Origin: Atriophallophorus winterbourni
Lineage: Eukaryota; Platyhelminthes; Trematoda; Plagiorchiida; Microphallidae
Reading direction: 5' to 3'
NCBI GenBank assembly: GCA_013407085.1
Contig: JACCGJ010001611.1
Location: 91,725-155,724 of the forward strand
DNA length: 64,000 nt
The first letter of the stretch is position 1. Each line of letters starts with the position of its first letter. The position numbers and the translations under genes are program-made. The notes beneath the pieces are model-generated. The model ran no database searches. It saw only the letters and a program-made list of their open reading frames with translations, and was not told the DNA's origin. Of this stretch, positions 44,001-59,000 are shown in pieces.

Positions 44001-47000
44001 ACAAGAATGCAACATATGAATTCCACCAAGCACTGGGAGTGATGGCGAACGAAAAGACTGACCTTATAAAAACCAATGAATACCAATCATAAGTCAATTC
44101 GAAAGAAGTTTTGCATAATGATGTCATCTAGCTTGATGACGAAACGTCCAACAACAACTGCACAAGCTCAGCGAACAGCATCCTCATTCTGTGCTTTCAC
44201 ACATACACTTGTGACGTTGTCAATGTTGATGATGATGACGATGGAATCGCTAGGTGTTCACGGATCGAAATACTGGGTTACGCATGGGTGTTCCAAAGGT
44301 TGTCATAGCCGGGGGTGGCAGTGGGGATAAGCTCACACTGTTTATAAAATGCTCCCATATGGCATGGCGTCTCAAATAGCCTCTGATAACCAAGTCCAGC
44401 CTCTGGCCTGCACGAGTGGCTCCCCGAGCCCGGCGGAACTGCTTGTACCAACAGGAGAAGGGGCTAGGGCGAGTGACTGGCACCTGAAAACCAGTTTGCT
44501 TCGGGCAGATGTAGCTCGTTAGCCTGGCAGGGCATTTCATCTAAGGGAAGGAAAACCCTGATTTTCAACCTCCGCTGACTTGCGGGATACCCGATCGCGG
44601 GAAAGGCTTAGGGAGAAAACCCTGAGGAAAAACCTGGAACAGAGTCTGGTAGACCACCTCTTTCTGGCAACTCCCTGCTGCCTTGCAGGTCGCACTTGGT
44701 TGTGCAAAGGCTAGAGAAGCTGACTCGAACAAGCGCCGAGTGGTGCCGGGGACGCCGCTTTGTACCCAAATTCCCAAGAATCTTCATTGAAGCCGATTCA
44801 TCCTCCATGAGGAGATAGTCGCAAAAAAGTAAAAGTAACGTAAGTGTAATCAAAAGCCTGCAATATGGCAATGCCACATAACTAATCAGATTACATGCAC
44901 TGAGAACATGTCAAATTGCCCAGGTGGATCCCAATAAAAACAGGCGAAATCTAAAAAATCCTGTAGATAAACGCAAACGTAGAACGAGTGAAGCTCAAAT
45001 CAGCCTGGTAGCCGAACGGATAATGTGACCAGTGACTGGATACAGCTGCGAAACCATGGGGCGTAATGCAGGTTGCCGACACTCACATCAAGATCGGTTA
45101 ATAAGCACACACGAAACACAGACATACCGGCGGACATTGAGGCCATCCTCGTTGGGTTTGGGCGAGGCACCACGACCGGGTGCATCACTGCCTGCGCTTG
45201 GCTGAAATGAACACAAAAAGAGAAGAGTAAGCGACAGCGATTCAATCCACAGAAAAGAAGAGAAGAACACGGTAGACACATGTACTGGAACAGGCGAGAA
45301 AGGGAAGTACGGATGTGCAATTGTCTAGTGCTTCATGACCAAAAGTACTGAGCTGCATGCGAAAACACGCTGCAGTATGTATGAAAGCACAAGCCTGACT
45401 AAGGCAAAGTGCCGCACAGTCAGAGACTGCACGTGGGCCGAGATACTGTCAGGTTGCCCAGACCTAGAGAGATATGACAAAAGAAATGGTAGTGAGACTC
45501 CAGCGTGTTTCCGCATGGAGCTCAATCAATTTAGCACGATGTTAGCCGCACAGCACAAAAATACTGTACGATTGCACATCCGTGCACGCTGCAGTGCTAG
45601 TGCCATTTTCTTATTTTCTATATCTATCTAGACCTGGGAAAATTGGCAGTTTCTTCGCACAGACCACAGAGCCGATACGTAGAAGCTGCATTACACCATC
45701 CATACCCATTGTTCTCTGTGTCGATTGTAGACGATGAGATCTAAGGGCAAGACCTGAAGACGATGCTCCAGAATGCTCAACTGTAGCGAGTACGTGAGTG
45801 AAAGCAGTCGATCGAGTGAAAAAGATGGATGAAATCTTAAGCCTTGAGTCTGGTAAAGTGCCCCAGTTATAGACCATTCATGGGATTTACCCAGGTCTAG
45901 AGATAGATATAAGAAAAGGAGAATGCTAAGTATGTATGTATGTACCTACGTACGTATGTATGTACGTATGCAAGTATGTATGTATGTATGCATGCATGTA
46001 TATATGTACGTACGTAATCACAAGCTTGATCTAGGTAAGTCGCGCAGTCAACGACAGCACATACGCTAAGATCCTGTCAGGTTGCCAAGGCCTAGACAGA
46101 CATTCTATCCTTTACACATTGAAGTGCAACCTGAAAGGCAGTTGAGAGTTGACAGAAGAGGACATTGTACACATCCACCTAGAAGATGTAGCTTGTGGTT
46201 ATTCCTAGATTTCTTCTCACAATGTTTATACCACAAAACAGCGGGAGTTGGTATCAAGCTTTCGAATCCCCTCAAGCAGGGTATATAAATCTGGGGGTGG
46301 TCGGACCTCTTTGTGGTGAGAGATGCGTTTTTTTTTCTGGTATTGAGCAACGTCATTCCCCGATGATTCATCATTCTTCAGGGTATTCTGTCTTCGTGTA
46401 GCGATCATTTCTATCGTGTCACTAATAAACAATTCTTGTACTATGTTTTATTTGTTCTAATTAGCATTCCCTGATGTTTGTGACTACTTATTCGTGCCAA
46501 GCCCATCGAAATATCCACAAAGTCGATCACGATGGTCCACAATGGAAACATTGGACTCGAGTTTCGCTCTTATTTGAGCTCATTAGATTAAAATTTTCAT
46601 ATTAGTAATTAACCCTTCATCATGTCAAAGAAAAGGAAATGGAATGATGATTTTGTTCAGGTTGGTTTAATTTTAGTAAAATAANNNNNNNNNNNNNNNN
46701 NNNNNNNNNNNNNNNNNNNNNNNNNNNNNNNNNNNNNNNNNNNNNNNNNNNNNNNNNNNNNNNNNNNNNNNNNNNNNNNNNNNNNNNNNNNNNNNNNNNN
46801 NNNNNNNNNNNNNNNNNNNNNNNNNNNNNNNNNNNNNNNNNNNNNNNNNNNNNNNNNNNNNNNNNNNNNNNNNNNNNNNNNNNNNNNNNNNNNNNNNNNN
46901 NNNNNNNNNNNNNNNNNNNNNNNNNNNNNNNNNNNNNNNNNNNNNNNNNNNNNNNNNNNNNNNNNNNNNNNNNNNNNNNNNNNNNNNNNNNNNNNNNNNN

Positions 47001-50000
47001 NNNNNNNNNNNNNNNNNNNNNNNNNNNNNNNNNNNNNNNNNNNNNNNNNNNNNNNNNNNNNNNNNNNNNNNNNNNNNNNNNNNNNNNNNNNNNNNNNNNN
47101 NNNNNNNNNNNNNNNNNNNNNNNNNNNNNNNNNNNNNNNNNNNNNNNNNNNNNNNNNNNNNNNNNNNNNNNNNNNNNNNNNNNNNNNNNNNNNNNNNNNN
47201 NNNNNNNNNNNNNNNNNNNNNNNNNNNNNNNNNNNNNNNNNNNNNNNNNNNNNNNNNNNNNNNNNNNNNNNNNNNNNNNNNNNNNNNNNNNNNNNNNNNN
47301 NNNNNNNNNNNNNNNNNNNNNNNNNNNNNNNNNNNNNNNNNNNNNNNNNNNNNNNNNNNNNNNNNNNNNNNNNNNNNNNNNNNNNNNNNNNNNNNNNNNN
47401 NNNNNNNNNNNNNNNNNNNNNNNNNNNNNNNNNNNNNNNNNNNNNNNNNNNNNNNNNNNNNNNNNNNNNNNNNNNNNNNNNNNNNNNNNNNNNNNNNNNN
47501 NNNNNNNNNNNNNNNNNNNNNNNNNNNNNNNNNNNNNNNNNNNNNNNNNNNNNNNNNNNNNNNNNNNNNNNNNNNNNNNNNNNNNNNNNNNNNNNNNNNN
47601 NNNNNNNNNNNNNNNNNNNNNNNNNNNNNNNNNNNNNNNNNNNNNNNNNNNNNNNNNNNNNNNNNNNNNNNNNNNNNNNNNNNNAAACAGGCTGTTGGAG
47701 CATATTGAAATATATAAGGTGGGTATTAAAAAGGTTGTGAACCCCTGCCCCAAAGCACCACGACAACATGTTGATGAGCTTTATCAATCAACTTCGCTTC
47801 TTCTCGGCAGTTTTACCGGGATCATGAAAGCCAATCATGCATGCCAGGGGTTGGCCTTGGTCGAAAAAGTGTGGCTGATACATGGGAGCAATTTACACAT
47901 AGTGGGGACTTATCCCAACATCAACCTTGGGACACTCACTTAGGGGTGGAACACAAAAGTCGTGAATCAAGAACGTAAGACTTTCACGGGTTCGCTTGAA
48001 TTTCAAGGATAGTTTAGTTGGCTGGCGTCGATTCGAGATCACAATTCAACGCATGCGATGCACAAGCTTACCCTTCGAACGGTGACGATCCGAGCAGAAT
48101 TGACGGTCGTCGTCGGTTTTGTGTACAAAATCGAAGTGAACGGACCGGTTGGGCGCGGGGGAGTCGGTGGTGGCGTGCGATCCTGAGGAAGCGGCTTAGA
48201 AACCGGGCTGGTCACGTGGTCTGACGGGGCCATGACGGTGGTGCCATTGACACATTCAGCCGGGATCGCGTTAGACGCTGGGGGTTTTTGCTTTTCAACG
48301 GCAGGCGGAGACGGACGTTTGACGGGAACTTCGGATGATGCGGCTACTAAAATGTGAAAACAATGGATTAGCGATTGCCATTCACAACCAGACACACATG
48401 GAGATGCCTGTGATGTCGACACACGGAAGGCAACCGAGATGACAGACGAACTCCACGAACTGGAGTGAACTTTGATTTCACACGTGTTTCTCCAAAAGGG
48501 GGCGTTAAAACAAGTACAACCATAGAATTTTAAATGAAACACCAAATTCACAACCGAGAGGAAAGCTAGTCGCAAGTATAACGGGGGTGGGTGGGTGCTG
48601 TGCGACCCGGGATAAACGTGATTGTTGTTGGCTTCCTTTGGTCGATATCGACCATGGATGTACATCACAAGCTCCACCGCGTTTTAAATAACTAAACAGT
48701 CCGATTCGGGAATGGAAATCTCTGCGACATCGCTCATAGCGTTAGGAAGTGCTCGGTCGATCGGCGTCAGCTGCACACCGGAAAGTGTCGAGGTTGCGAG
48801 CAAGGTTATGCGGAGTCGATTAGTCGACCTTCAACGATCTGCCATTCGAACTCCATTGGTTAAGAGCAATCAACCAAATAGAGATCACTGTACGAAGTAG
48901 CACAGCTCATGACCCACGGAATTAATTGTGTTTAAATTGACGCTGGAAATCGTGTATTACAAGAAATCGATCATTGGCAGACCGCACTTGCAGTACAAAG
49001 AGGTTTGCAAAAGAGATATGCAATCTCTCGGCATTGACCCTACGGGCTGAGAACTTGCACTTAAAAGCTTACTTTGGAACCACTAGGGTGTCATATCCAA
49101 GCTGGTATGAAGGTATGAAATCACAAGCCTGATCCAGGCAAAGTGCCGCACAGTGAGAGACTGCACGTGGGCTAAGATACTGTCAGGTTGCCCAGGCCTA
49201 GACAGATATGAGGGGGGAAATAGAAATGGTAGTGAGACTCCGGCCTGTTTCAGCATGGAGCTCACTACCCATGGCCAATCAATTTAGCACGATGTTAGCC
49301 GTACAGCACAGAAATGCTGCACTATTGCACATTGCAAAGGTAACAAGTACCAGGTGCTCAGCTGCCATACAATCAGGACATAGTAAACAATTCTAAAAAA
49401 ATATGGGGAAGAGTGGGACATCAAAAGCCACTGAACCTAAACAAGATTAGACACAGACACCGGGGTGAGGTGTCTACACCTCGAAGCAAACAAGCGTTCA
49501 AACAAGTGTTATGAACAAGTGGAGCGACATCAGCATGACAGCTTCCTTGCAGCTTTCACTGTCACGCATCATTACATGCCTGTCTCGTCACTCCGGTTGA
49601 CAACAAACAAGGTTACGCAAACACTCCGAGATATCTACAACAAGACGGGACGCGATTTTGGGCCATATCGGTATGCGTAAAAAGCCACTGTGAATTTTCA
49701 TCTTTTGGATCCCAACCCGGAAGACGAATCGCACTAACGACAGCTAGTTTGACGGCCAAAGCCTTCATCTGCTTGAGTCAAGTCAGAGTCCGGGTACCCT
49801 TACAACGATGCCATTCCGAGTAAGGAGTGGCGAACAAAACCGCGTTGGGAAAACGATGATTTCCCATTCGCAATACGTGGTCTAACCAGCAAAGTCTATG
49901 AGCGTTAACTTGTTTTTCGATGTCTACGTCGCTGCCAAAGATTCTATTACGGATAATTGCGTTACGTATCCGATGGTGCGGAGATAGGGTTTGTCGAACA

Positions 50001-53000
50001 CTTGGAGACGTCTTATTTCTTCTTTTCTCAGTGTCCAGGTTTCACATCCGTACAGTAAAACCGCGCGTACTGTAGCCTTATAGACACTACCCTTGAGCCA
50101 TTAGAGTCAAACTTGTTTGACGTCACACATGACCCAAGTTACGAAAAGTTACGGTAGCTCTGGAAATGCGAGCTGAGATCTCCTTCTTTAAACAAGCTTT
50201 GCCGGTAATGCAAATACGCACATAGGCAAAACAGTCTACAGTCGCAAGTTCATAATCATTGAGGCTTAGTGTTGTTTGGATAGGATCAATATACTAATAA
50301 AAGAACTTTGCACTTGAAAAGTGTATATCGCATGCCGAAGAATGGATGATACAACATTGTCGGTCTAAAATAGACTGAGCATCCCCGTAGGAAAAGAAGA
50401 GTAAAACTACATCGTCGGCATAATCTAAATCAAAACGTTTCTTATCGCGGCTTATCTGAATGTCCGGTGTCAGTACGCCTGCAATACGTGCATCCATTAT
50501 ATAGTCAAATTACAAAATTGAACAAAAATGGAGAAATCGGAACCTTGTCGGACCTAACCGTAAGAAAGTTTACAAACAGGCTATTGTGTTACACCATAAA
50601 CGCGCGCCGAAATCTGTCAACGTTTTATTGTGGAAAACTTTTGAGTATGGTATGGCATGATAGTATGAAAGCACAAGCCTGATCCTGGCAAAGTGCCGCA
50701 CAGTGAGAGACTGCACGTGGGCTAAGATACTGTCAGGTTGCCCAGGCCTAGACAGAGACACTTTTGAGTAACAATGTATTAGATAATGCGTTCATATCGA
50801 TCGAGTCAAAATCACCCGAAAAATCAAGAAAGATCGCTACAATGGTCTGCTTACGAGCATGGCGATGTTCTAGGGCTTACCGAAGAGTGAGTATATGATC
50901 GACACATCCTCTACCGGGACAAAATACTGCTTGCTCTTCACCAATCTGTGATTTTCTGTGTAAGGTGAAGCGCCGAAGACCTACTGACGCAAGAAGCCGG
51001 GTAATGACAGGCGTAAGGCTTATTCAATGTGATTGGAGCATGTAGTGCGCACACCTTTTTGAAAAGTGGTAGATTCTCCCCAACACTGGAGAATAGTTTC
51101 CCTGTCACACACCTGACGTAAAACGTCAACTAGAGTTCTTAGTAGAATATCGCAACCGTCCTGGAACAGAATCGGGTCCAGTCCATCGTGAGCAGCTGCC
51201 TTGAATATTTTCATTGATTCAATATCGAAGTAGAAGACAATAGACCATCCGCTGCTGGCCAGCTTAATTGCTCCTGAAAATGCTCCGCCCAACAAGACAA
51301 CCGGCGCTCTTTGTTAGTGATTAAGGCGCCATCGTTCTCTGTGATTGTCTCGCTAACCCCAATCGTTTTAGAACCTGTACCTGAAACAGCTTTCCGACAT
51401 TACCCAAATCGCTGGCTACTTCCGTTTTTTCAACTTTTTGCAGCCACCACCACGCTTCCCCATCTGATCGAATGCTAAGCTTGAGCTTATTTCTGACCTG
51501 TCTTTGTTGTGCATTATGTTACGAACCAGAAGGGATTATTCGCCTTTGATCTAGTAATCGAAGGCTAGACTCGGAGATCCAGTGGGACCTTCTGCTATAG
51601 ATGGACTGCCACACACCGACTCCACGGCATCATCTACTACAGTGGGAATCGCATTCCACTCTTGCGTGATATTTTCGGACACCGCAGTGGGAAGATCATC
51701 TACTAAACCACCGAGATCATCTTGTTGAATTGCGGGATTCGAAAGCTTCTCGAAAGCTATGCGCTAAGAGATGACTGCCTTTGGACCAGAGAATTTTAAT
51801 GTAAATCTTGATCGAAGGAGTGCGTGATCAGAGCGACAGTCCTCAATGCATCCAGCAATCCATCTAGCACTGATGGCGAGATGGTCAATTTGTGTCCGTG
51901 GCTGATCATCGCCCAGTTGCACACTGCCGCTGTTTGTGCCTAAACGAAGTGCTCCTAATGTATAGTTTGTGCTGTGCAGGTGAAGAAAGCGTTCACTGTT
52001 ATATGTCCGGTGCGCATCGAGACTCAATGAATCACCGAGTTGTGACTCAATAACATCTAGGCAACCAAGTTGAGCATTCATATCCCCAACAAGAAAAATG
52101 ATATCCGATGCCTTTGCGTGTCGTGAGAATATGCTGAGTTCGTCGTAAAAGATATCTTTGCTGTCATCAGTGCTACCATTAGTCGGAGCATAAGTGGCAA
52201 CTACCAACAAGCAGTGCTTACTTTGAGTTCGGGGAAGTAGTGTTGATAGAATTAGCTAGTCGGACGGCACACATCCTGCTATTGACGAGAAACCAGTCTA
52301 AAAGTGAGCTTTCTGCACGCGAACTCAGAACTACACCTACACCCGCTTGGCCTGGGGAGGAAGAAAAAGGGTCAATCGAGCAGAAAGAGTTGCTGCGTTG
52401 GTTCGATTATCGTAGAGGGATCATAAACTCTTGTCTCTGACAAGCTACAAATGGCAAGAGCAATTTGCTTGCCTGATTGACGCAGCTTTTGTACATTCAT
52501 GGCACCAATGAATGCAGACGTGCGCGGTTTTATAAAGTGAGTTTTGGGTTTAGGATATGTTAAGCTTAGAAAAAGTACAGATCGGCCAATGAATGATAAG
52601 AAATGAAAAGTGGGGAAGGGGAGGGGACAGAAATAGATTGAAGAGTAGGGCTAACAGTAGCTTGTTTTCGCTCACCCACCCCGCTGTATGCAGCAGGTAA
52701 GGCGACCCGATTTATCGTGCTAGACGGCCGATGCACTATGTGCTTATGATGTACATCCATCGACGACGTTGACCGAAGAAAGCCAACAACATCAGTAATA
52801 GACACAATGGCTTACCAAGTCGATCGGTTTCTACGGTACCTTAGCACAAGTGCAGTCATCGACTGTGCGGCACTTTGCCTGCATCAGGCTTGTGATTTCA
52901 TATATACATACATACCGGCGCCTGGTTGATTGTGATTGATCAAAAGCATGTGAAGAGTGTATGTGTGTGTGTGTGTCTACAATGCTTACCGCTATTCGCA

Positions 53001-56000
53001 GGATTCTTTTCAAATTCCCGTTTCACGGCCACCTGGTCAATGGGCGATGGTTCAAGGTCACTTGGCAACCGTTCTGTGTTCTTCTTCTTCTTCGCCACAT
53101 CCACCACCGGTGGCACGGTGCCGTTTACCCTCACATCACCAGCCGCCAATTTGCCGGCGTGGCTTGCCAGCGAAGCGCATTCTTCCGAGGAACTTGTTTC
53201 AGATTCCTCGCTCGTTGTCGTGCTGAAGTGTGCGAACGACACACATACTCAGAGAGGGCGGCATTTGGCAAAAACGTAATACACAATCAAATCAATCAAT
53301 CGATCATTCCAGCGAAACGTGAATCTCGGAATATGGAGCCTGCTCACGATTTCCTCTCGGTGGCATGTGACATGCGAGCACAGTTGAGTTGAAATATGTC
53401 AGAGAACGAACATCAACAAGTACGTGAGCACGTGAGCACAAAACACCTGGGGGATTCACGTGTCCCGAATAAGGTGGAAAATGTGGAGAGATCATTATCA
53501 TCAAACCGAATGGATTGATGTGAATTGAATGATGGAGAAGCAGCAACAAGGTTTCGCGTGATCGTTGCGTAGAGACAAGAAATCCTCACTGTGAGCATAA
53601 GGAATTATTTTCTATCGGTGATCCCTTTCATGTTACACAACGGGATACTCAATGCGGTTTGGTTACGAGCAGCAACAGCTCTAAGATCGTTTGAAAGCGT
53701 TGTATCGACTGGGTACGAATCAATGCTTGATCAACTTTGTGAAACCGGTGATTAAGTTCGAGAGAAATTTTTTATTTTACATAGGTTAAGCACACCGATG
53801 GTATATGTATGTATGTATGTGCGTGTGTATGTAAGTGTGTATGTATGTATGTATGTATGTATGTAAGTATGTATGTATGTATTTATGTAAGTATGTATAT
53901 ATTTATGTATGTATTTATGTGTGTATGTATGTAAGTGTGTAAGTATGTATGTATGTATGTATGTATGTATGTATGTATGTATGTATGTATGTACGTGTAT
54001 ATGTATGTATGCATGTATGTATATATGTATGTAAGTGTGTATGTATGTATGTAAGTGTGTATGTATGTATGTATGTATATATGTATGTAGGTATGTATGT
54101 ATGTATGTAAGTGTGTATGTATGTATGTATGTATGTAAGTGTGTATGTATGTATGTATGTAAGTGTGTATGTATGTATGTATGTAAGTGTGTATGCATGT
54201 ATGTTTGTATGTAAGTAAGTATGTATGTATGTATGTATGTTCGCCTGTCTGTCTATCTGTACGTATGAAATCACGAGCCTAGGTCCAAACACTGACGCAC
54301 AATTAAGCAATGGCCGTGGGCAACGTTACAGCCAGTTGCCCAGGCCTACACAAAATAACGGACGGCTGCAACTTGTCCTTTAGCTTTGAGATTCTACGCA
54401 GGGTTGTGAGACTGTTTCATCTCGTTACCGGAAGTACTCGACAGAGTATAATGTTATCGGTACAAGAAAAACGTGACGACGATCGCATAGTCATGCGTGA
54501 ACATGTGATAACCTAGTAGTATGACGAAGATGTATTCCGGGATTATCACGTTTCGGCGTAAGCAGGATCCACGCTGTCAGCGTAAAACTGAAAACACCAC
54601 AAACACGGATACAGGTGCTACGAAAACCTGTTTGAAAACTGCAGTGCGTGAAAGCAACAACATGATCAATGGGATAACGATGACGAAATTTGTCACAAAC
54701 GAATCGAGCGACAACTAACCGCGCAGGATTCGATTCCGAAGTTGCGAGAGGCGGGGCAGCGGCGTTGATCGGAGGTGGCACGCTGACGGGGGAAGCATTC
54801 TGTTTTCTCTGGAACGCAAACAATCCGAGTAATTCGTACGAATGAGACAGAATAACGGAGATGAAAAATAACGACACAACAACCGTATACGGTTGTTGTT
54901 GTTGTTGTTACTTTTACTTTACTTGTGTGCGACTATTTCCTTCTGGAGGATGAGTCGGCCTCAATGAAAATTCTTGAGAATTTGGGTACAAAGCGGCGTC
55001 CCCAGCACCACTCGGCGTTTGTTCGAGTCAGCTTCTCTAGCCTTTGCACAACTTGCAAGGCAGCAGGGAGTTGCCAGAAAGAGGTGGTGTGCACCAACTA
55101 ACCTTCTGCCAGACTCTGTTCTAGATTTTTCCTCAGGGTTTTCTCCCGAAGCCGTTCCCGCGATCGGGTATCCCGCAAGGCAGCGGAGGTTTAAAATCAG
55201 GGTTTTCTATCCCTTAGATGAAATGTCCTCCGAGGCTAACGAGCTACATCTGCCCGAAGCAAACTGGTTTTCAGGCGCCAGTCACTTGTTGTTGCAGCAC
55301 CGTAATGGATTGTCACGAACGCACACACAGATAGACATGTGCAAATGGCACTGTTTGCATTACCACACATGTTACATTTTGTATTTGCAAATGTTACGGC
55401 GTCACAGATTGGCCAAGAAAACAGAACAAATTTACGAAACAAATACAAAAGCAAAATATAGCAAATAAACCCGGAATAAAACAATTAAAAAAGAACTAAA
55501 TTATATATAGACATCATGTTCATCGAGGACACACTTACACCGGTAGCTAAGCTGGGATACAAGTTTGAAAAATCCTCAAAGATGAGGAAGGGTGGAACAC
55601 GAAATCTACGGAAAAGTAAGCACAAACAAAGATGAGATGCGTACACCTCGAATGGAACAAGCATTCAAGCATATTTCGCCAACGGTAAAGTGATATCAGC
55701 ATAAAAGTATTCTTGCTACCATGCATCATTACAAATTTTCCCAGCTACTCCGCTTGACGACATACAAGATTAATCAAATGCACCAAGAAGATGCATACCG
55801 CATGCCCATCAAGGACATAGGTGTTGCTTGCTCACTTGCTTAATCCCTTGAGTTCCTGGAGGAACATAAAGCCTAGGCAACTTGTCTTCAGTTTGGTCTG
55901 TCCATAGCAGCCAGTTTGATGTCGTTCCAGTTAAGTCCACACTTGCGGATTTCCTCTTCACACGAGCGCTTCCAAGATAGCTTTGGGCGTCCGACCCGTC

Positions 56001-59000
56001 TCTTCCCGATTGGGTTCCATACCAGAGCATGACGCGTGATGTTATCATAAGGTTTCCGCAAGGTGTGCCCAACCCATCTCCACTTTCTTCTACTGATCTG
56101 CTGGGCGATCGGGTCCTCAGCAGCAATCTGCCACAGGTCTTATCCTTATCTTTTCTGGCCATTTTACCCCAATAATTCGACGAAGGCAATTATTGTGGAA
56201 TGATTGCAAGCGGCCAGAAGACTTTGCTGTCACTCGCCAGGTTTCCGATCCATAGAGTAGCACGGATTTGACGTTGCTTCTGAATATACGGAGTTTCGTG
56301 CGTTTTGATAGAACCTTCGACTCCCAAATGGGTTTCAAAGCTATGAACGCGTAATTCGCCCCGCGATATCGGGTCGTGAGGACCCCAGTCCGGTGCCAAC
56401 AATAGATTCTAGTTACTAGTTAAGGTCTTCCGAAAGCTACACCATGTGTCGGATTGACCATCACAAGTGCTAAGCCAATCGGGATGCGGCGTCTCGCAAG
56501 TCGATTGACGCAACAAGCGTAAACTGTACATGTTGAGTTATTTCTGAAAATTAATATTACCACTTAAAGCATCGTTACACATGCGATATTCGTTACCATA
56601 TGAGCCCCGGTCAGATTTTTGAGACCCCAAGGCGAACAAACAAAATCAGGGACCGGAAAACAGCACAACACCGAGCGTCTTCAGCTCACGGCACCAGACG
56701 CAGCGTTCTTGCAATTTCACCAGGCATTGTATGGTATGGTATGATGGTATGAAAGCACAAGCCTGGTCCAGGCAAAGTGTCGCACAGTCAGAGACTGTAC
56801 GTGGGCTAAGATAATGTCAGGTTGCCCAGGCCTAGACAGATATGAGGAAGAAAAAAGAACAGGAAATGGTAGTGAGACTCCAGCCTGTTTCAGCATGCAG
56901 CTCACTATCTCTGGCCAATCAATTTAGCATGGTGTTAGCCGCACAGCACAAAGTACTGCACGATTGCACATCCGTGCAGTGTTGATAGAAGTAGCTAGTC
57001 GTACGACACACCTCCTGTTATTGACGGGAATCCAGTCTAAAAGTGAGCTTTCTGCAAGCAAACTCAGAACTACATCTATACCCGCTTGAACTGAACAGGA
57101 AGAGTCACTTGAGCAGCGCAAAAATTACCTGCTGTGCAGAGTTTGTGCAGTCAATTCGATTATCGTAGAGGGATCATAAAGTGTTGTCCCTGGCAAGCAA
57201 CAAATGTCGATAGACAACGAATCTAGACAGAGGGCAAGAGCAGCTTGCTGGCTTGATTAATGCAGCGTTTGTACATTCATGGCACCAATGAATGCAGATG
57301 TGCGCGGTTTTATAAAGTGAGCTTTGGGTTTATGATATGTTAAGCTTCGAAAAGGTTCAGATCGGCCGCTTATCACACTAGACGCAGAGACTGCACGTGG
57401 GCGATATTACAGTCAGGTTGCCCCGGGTATTGAATAGCAAACGATCAGACACAGCATGCAGAGAACCAAGTGTGTCATGAGCAGCCTCGGTTGAAATGTG
57501 TTTCAACGACCGAAAAATAAACAGCGAGAAAACCGCTTGGAAGTCGTGGGGGACACGACGGTACACTTACCGAGCGCTGTCGTTCGCGCAACTGGCGCAG
57601 GGATAATACGATTTGTTTGTCGGCGACATCAAACACGGATTGACTCTGTGTAAGAAAAGGGAAAAACGAAGAGATGAATATAGATGGAACGGAACATAAA
57701 CGAGATAAAACCGCGCGACGGGTGGTGATGATAATGAAAGTTAAACGCGGTTTGAGCGACATTAATCCGCAGCGGTATTACTCGGAGATGTGATGGCAAG
57801 TGTTACACAGACAATAAGTTGTAAGCGTGCTGTATACACGAAACCTCACGTCTAGTATTGGACACAGTCATAGACTACGCGTGCAGTGAGAACCTATCAG
57901 GTTGGGCAGATTTAGAGAAAATGACGGGAAAATGATAGTGATAATGATTGCATGGATGTGTGCAGTGTGTGGTGTTCAGCTAACCTCGTGCTAAATTGAT
58001 CTGCCGGCAATCGTGAGCTGTATCGGAAAACACGCCGGAGGTTTATTGCCTTGGCAACCGAAGAGTATCCTGGCCCATATGCAGTCTTTGACTATGCGCC
58101 AGCTTGCATGGATAGATACATAGAGAATGCTTCTACGCGCAGCCCAGTGCGAGTGGCGAATCAATATTGCATGGTGTTGGAAGTTTACGACCGGGTATCT
58201 AACGCGGCCGTTCTTACTTCACTTTACTTCAACGCGACTGGATTTATGGGTGGATAAATCGGCTTCATTCATGTCTCGAAACACGTCAGTCCACGAGCGT
58301 CGACCGAAGGCTAGATCGTTGCAGTTCCGTCGCGTTCCAACCTGCGAACGCCGTATACAACACGCAGTTCCAAATGTGTCGATCAGAACATCAAACGGAA
58401 CTCCGTTGGCTCAGGTTGCGTACACTTAATGTGGCGAATCCACGTTTCTGTTGCCACCTCACCACACATTCGCGTGACAGGGCTTTAAAATTGGCCGTGC
58501 TATACAAGACATAACTGAGGCTATTTTCCTCGGAGTTGTTGAAAGGTTTTCTGACAATTGGATATACCTAGCGGCACTTGAGGATAAGTGACTAGGAATC
58601 GTATAAAGTGCTCTTTGATCGTCACACGCGCAAGCCACTAGGTATATATTTATGAAATCACAAGCCTGATCCAGGCAAAGTGCCGCACAGTCATACACTG
58701 TACGTGAGCTAAGATACTGTCAGGTTGCCCAGGCCTAGACAGATATGGGAAATGAAAATAGGAATGGCCGTGGTTCCGACTGCAACTCACTACCGGCGGC
58801 AAATCAATTTAGCACAGCTGTACAGCACAAAAGTGCAAAAAAGATAGGAAAGGGAGGGACATAAATAGCTACAGAACTACGGCAGAATGACTCATACCCA
58901 CACATGCACGCATGTACAATCTTGCAATACTTCTGTGTGATGCAGCAAGCACTGTGCTAAATTGATTGGTCACCGGTAATGAGCTGGAGTCTCAGTGCCA

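Noticed and set aside
46620..47787. Two open frames of about 376 codons on the minus strand
   Set aside because: Nearly all residues are unknown because the frames span the 1000-N gap; there is no real coding evidence.
53752..54310. Minus-strand frames of 131 and 148 codons
   Set aside because: Low-complexity THTYIHT polypeptide from the TGTA microsatellite.
58051..58257. 68-codon plus-strand frame beginning [17 protein letters not shown]
   Set aside because: It starts inside a diverged Rep-A (CCATATGCAGTCTTTGACTA region) and has no recognisable domain.
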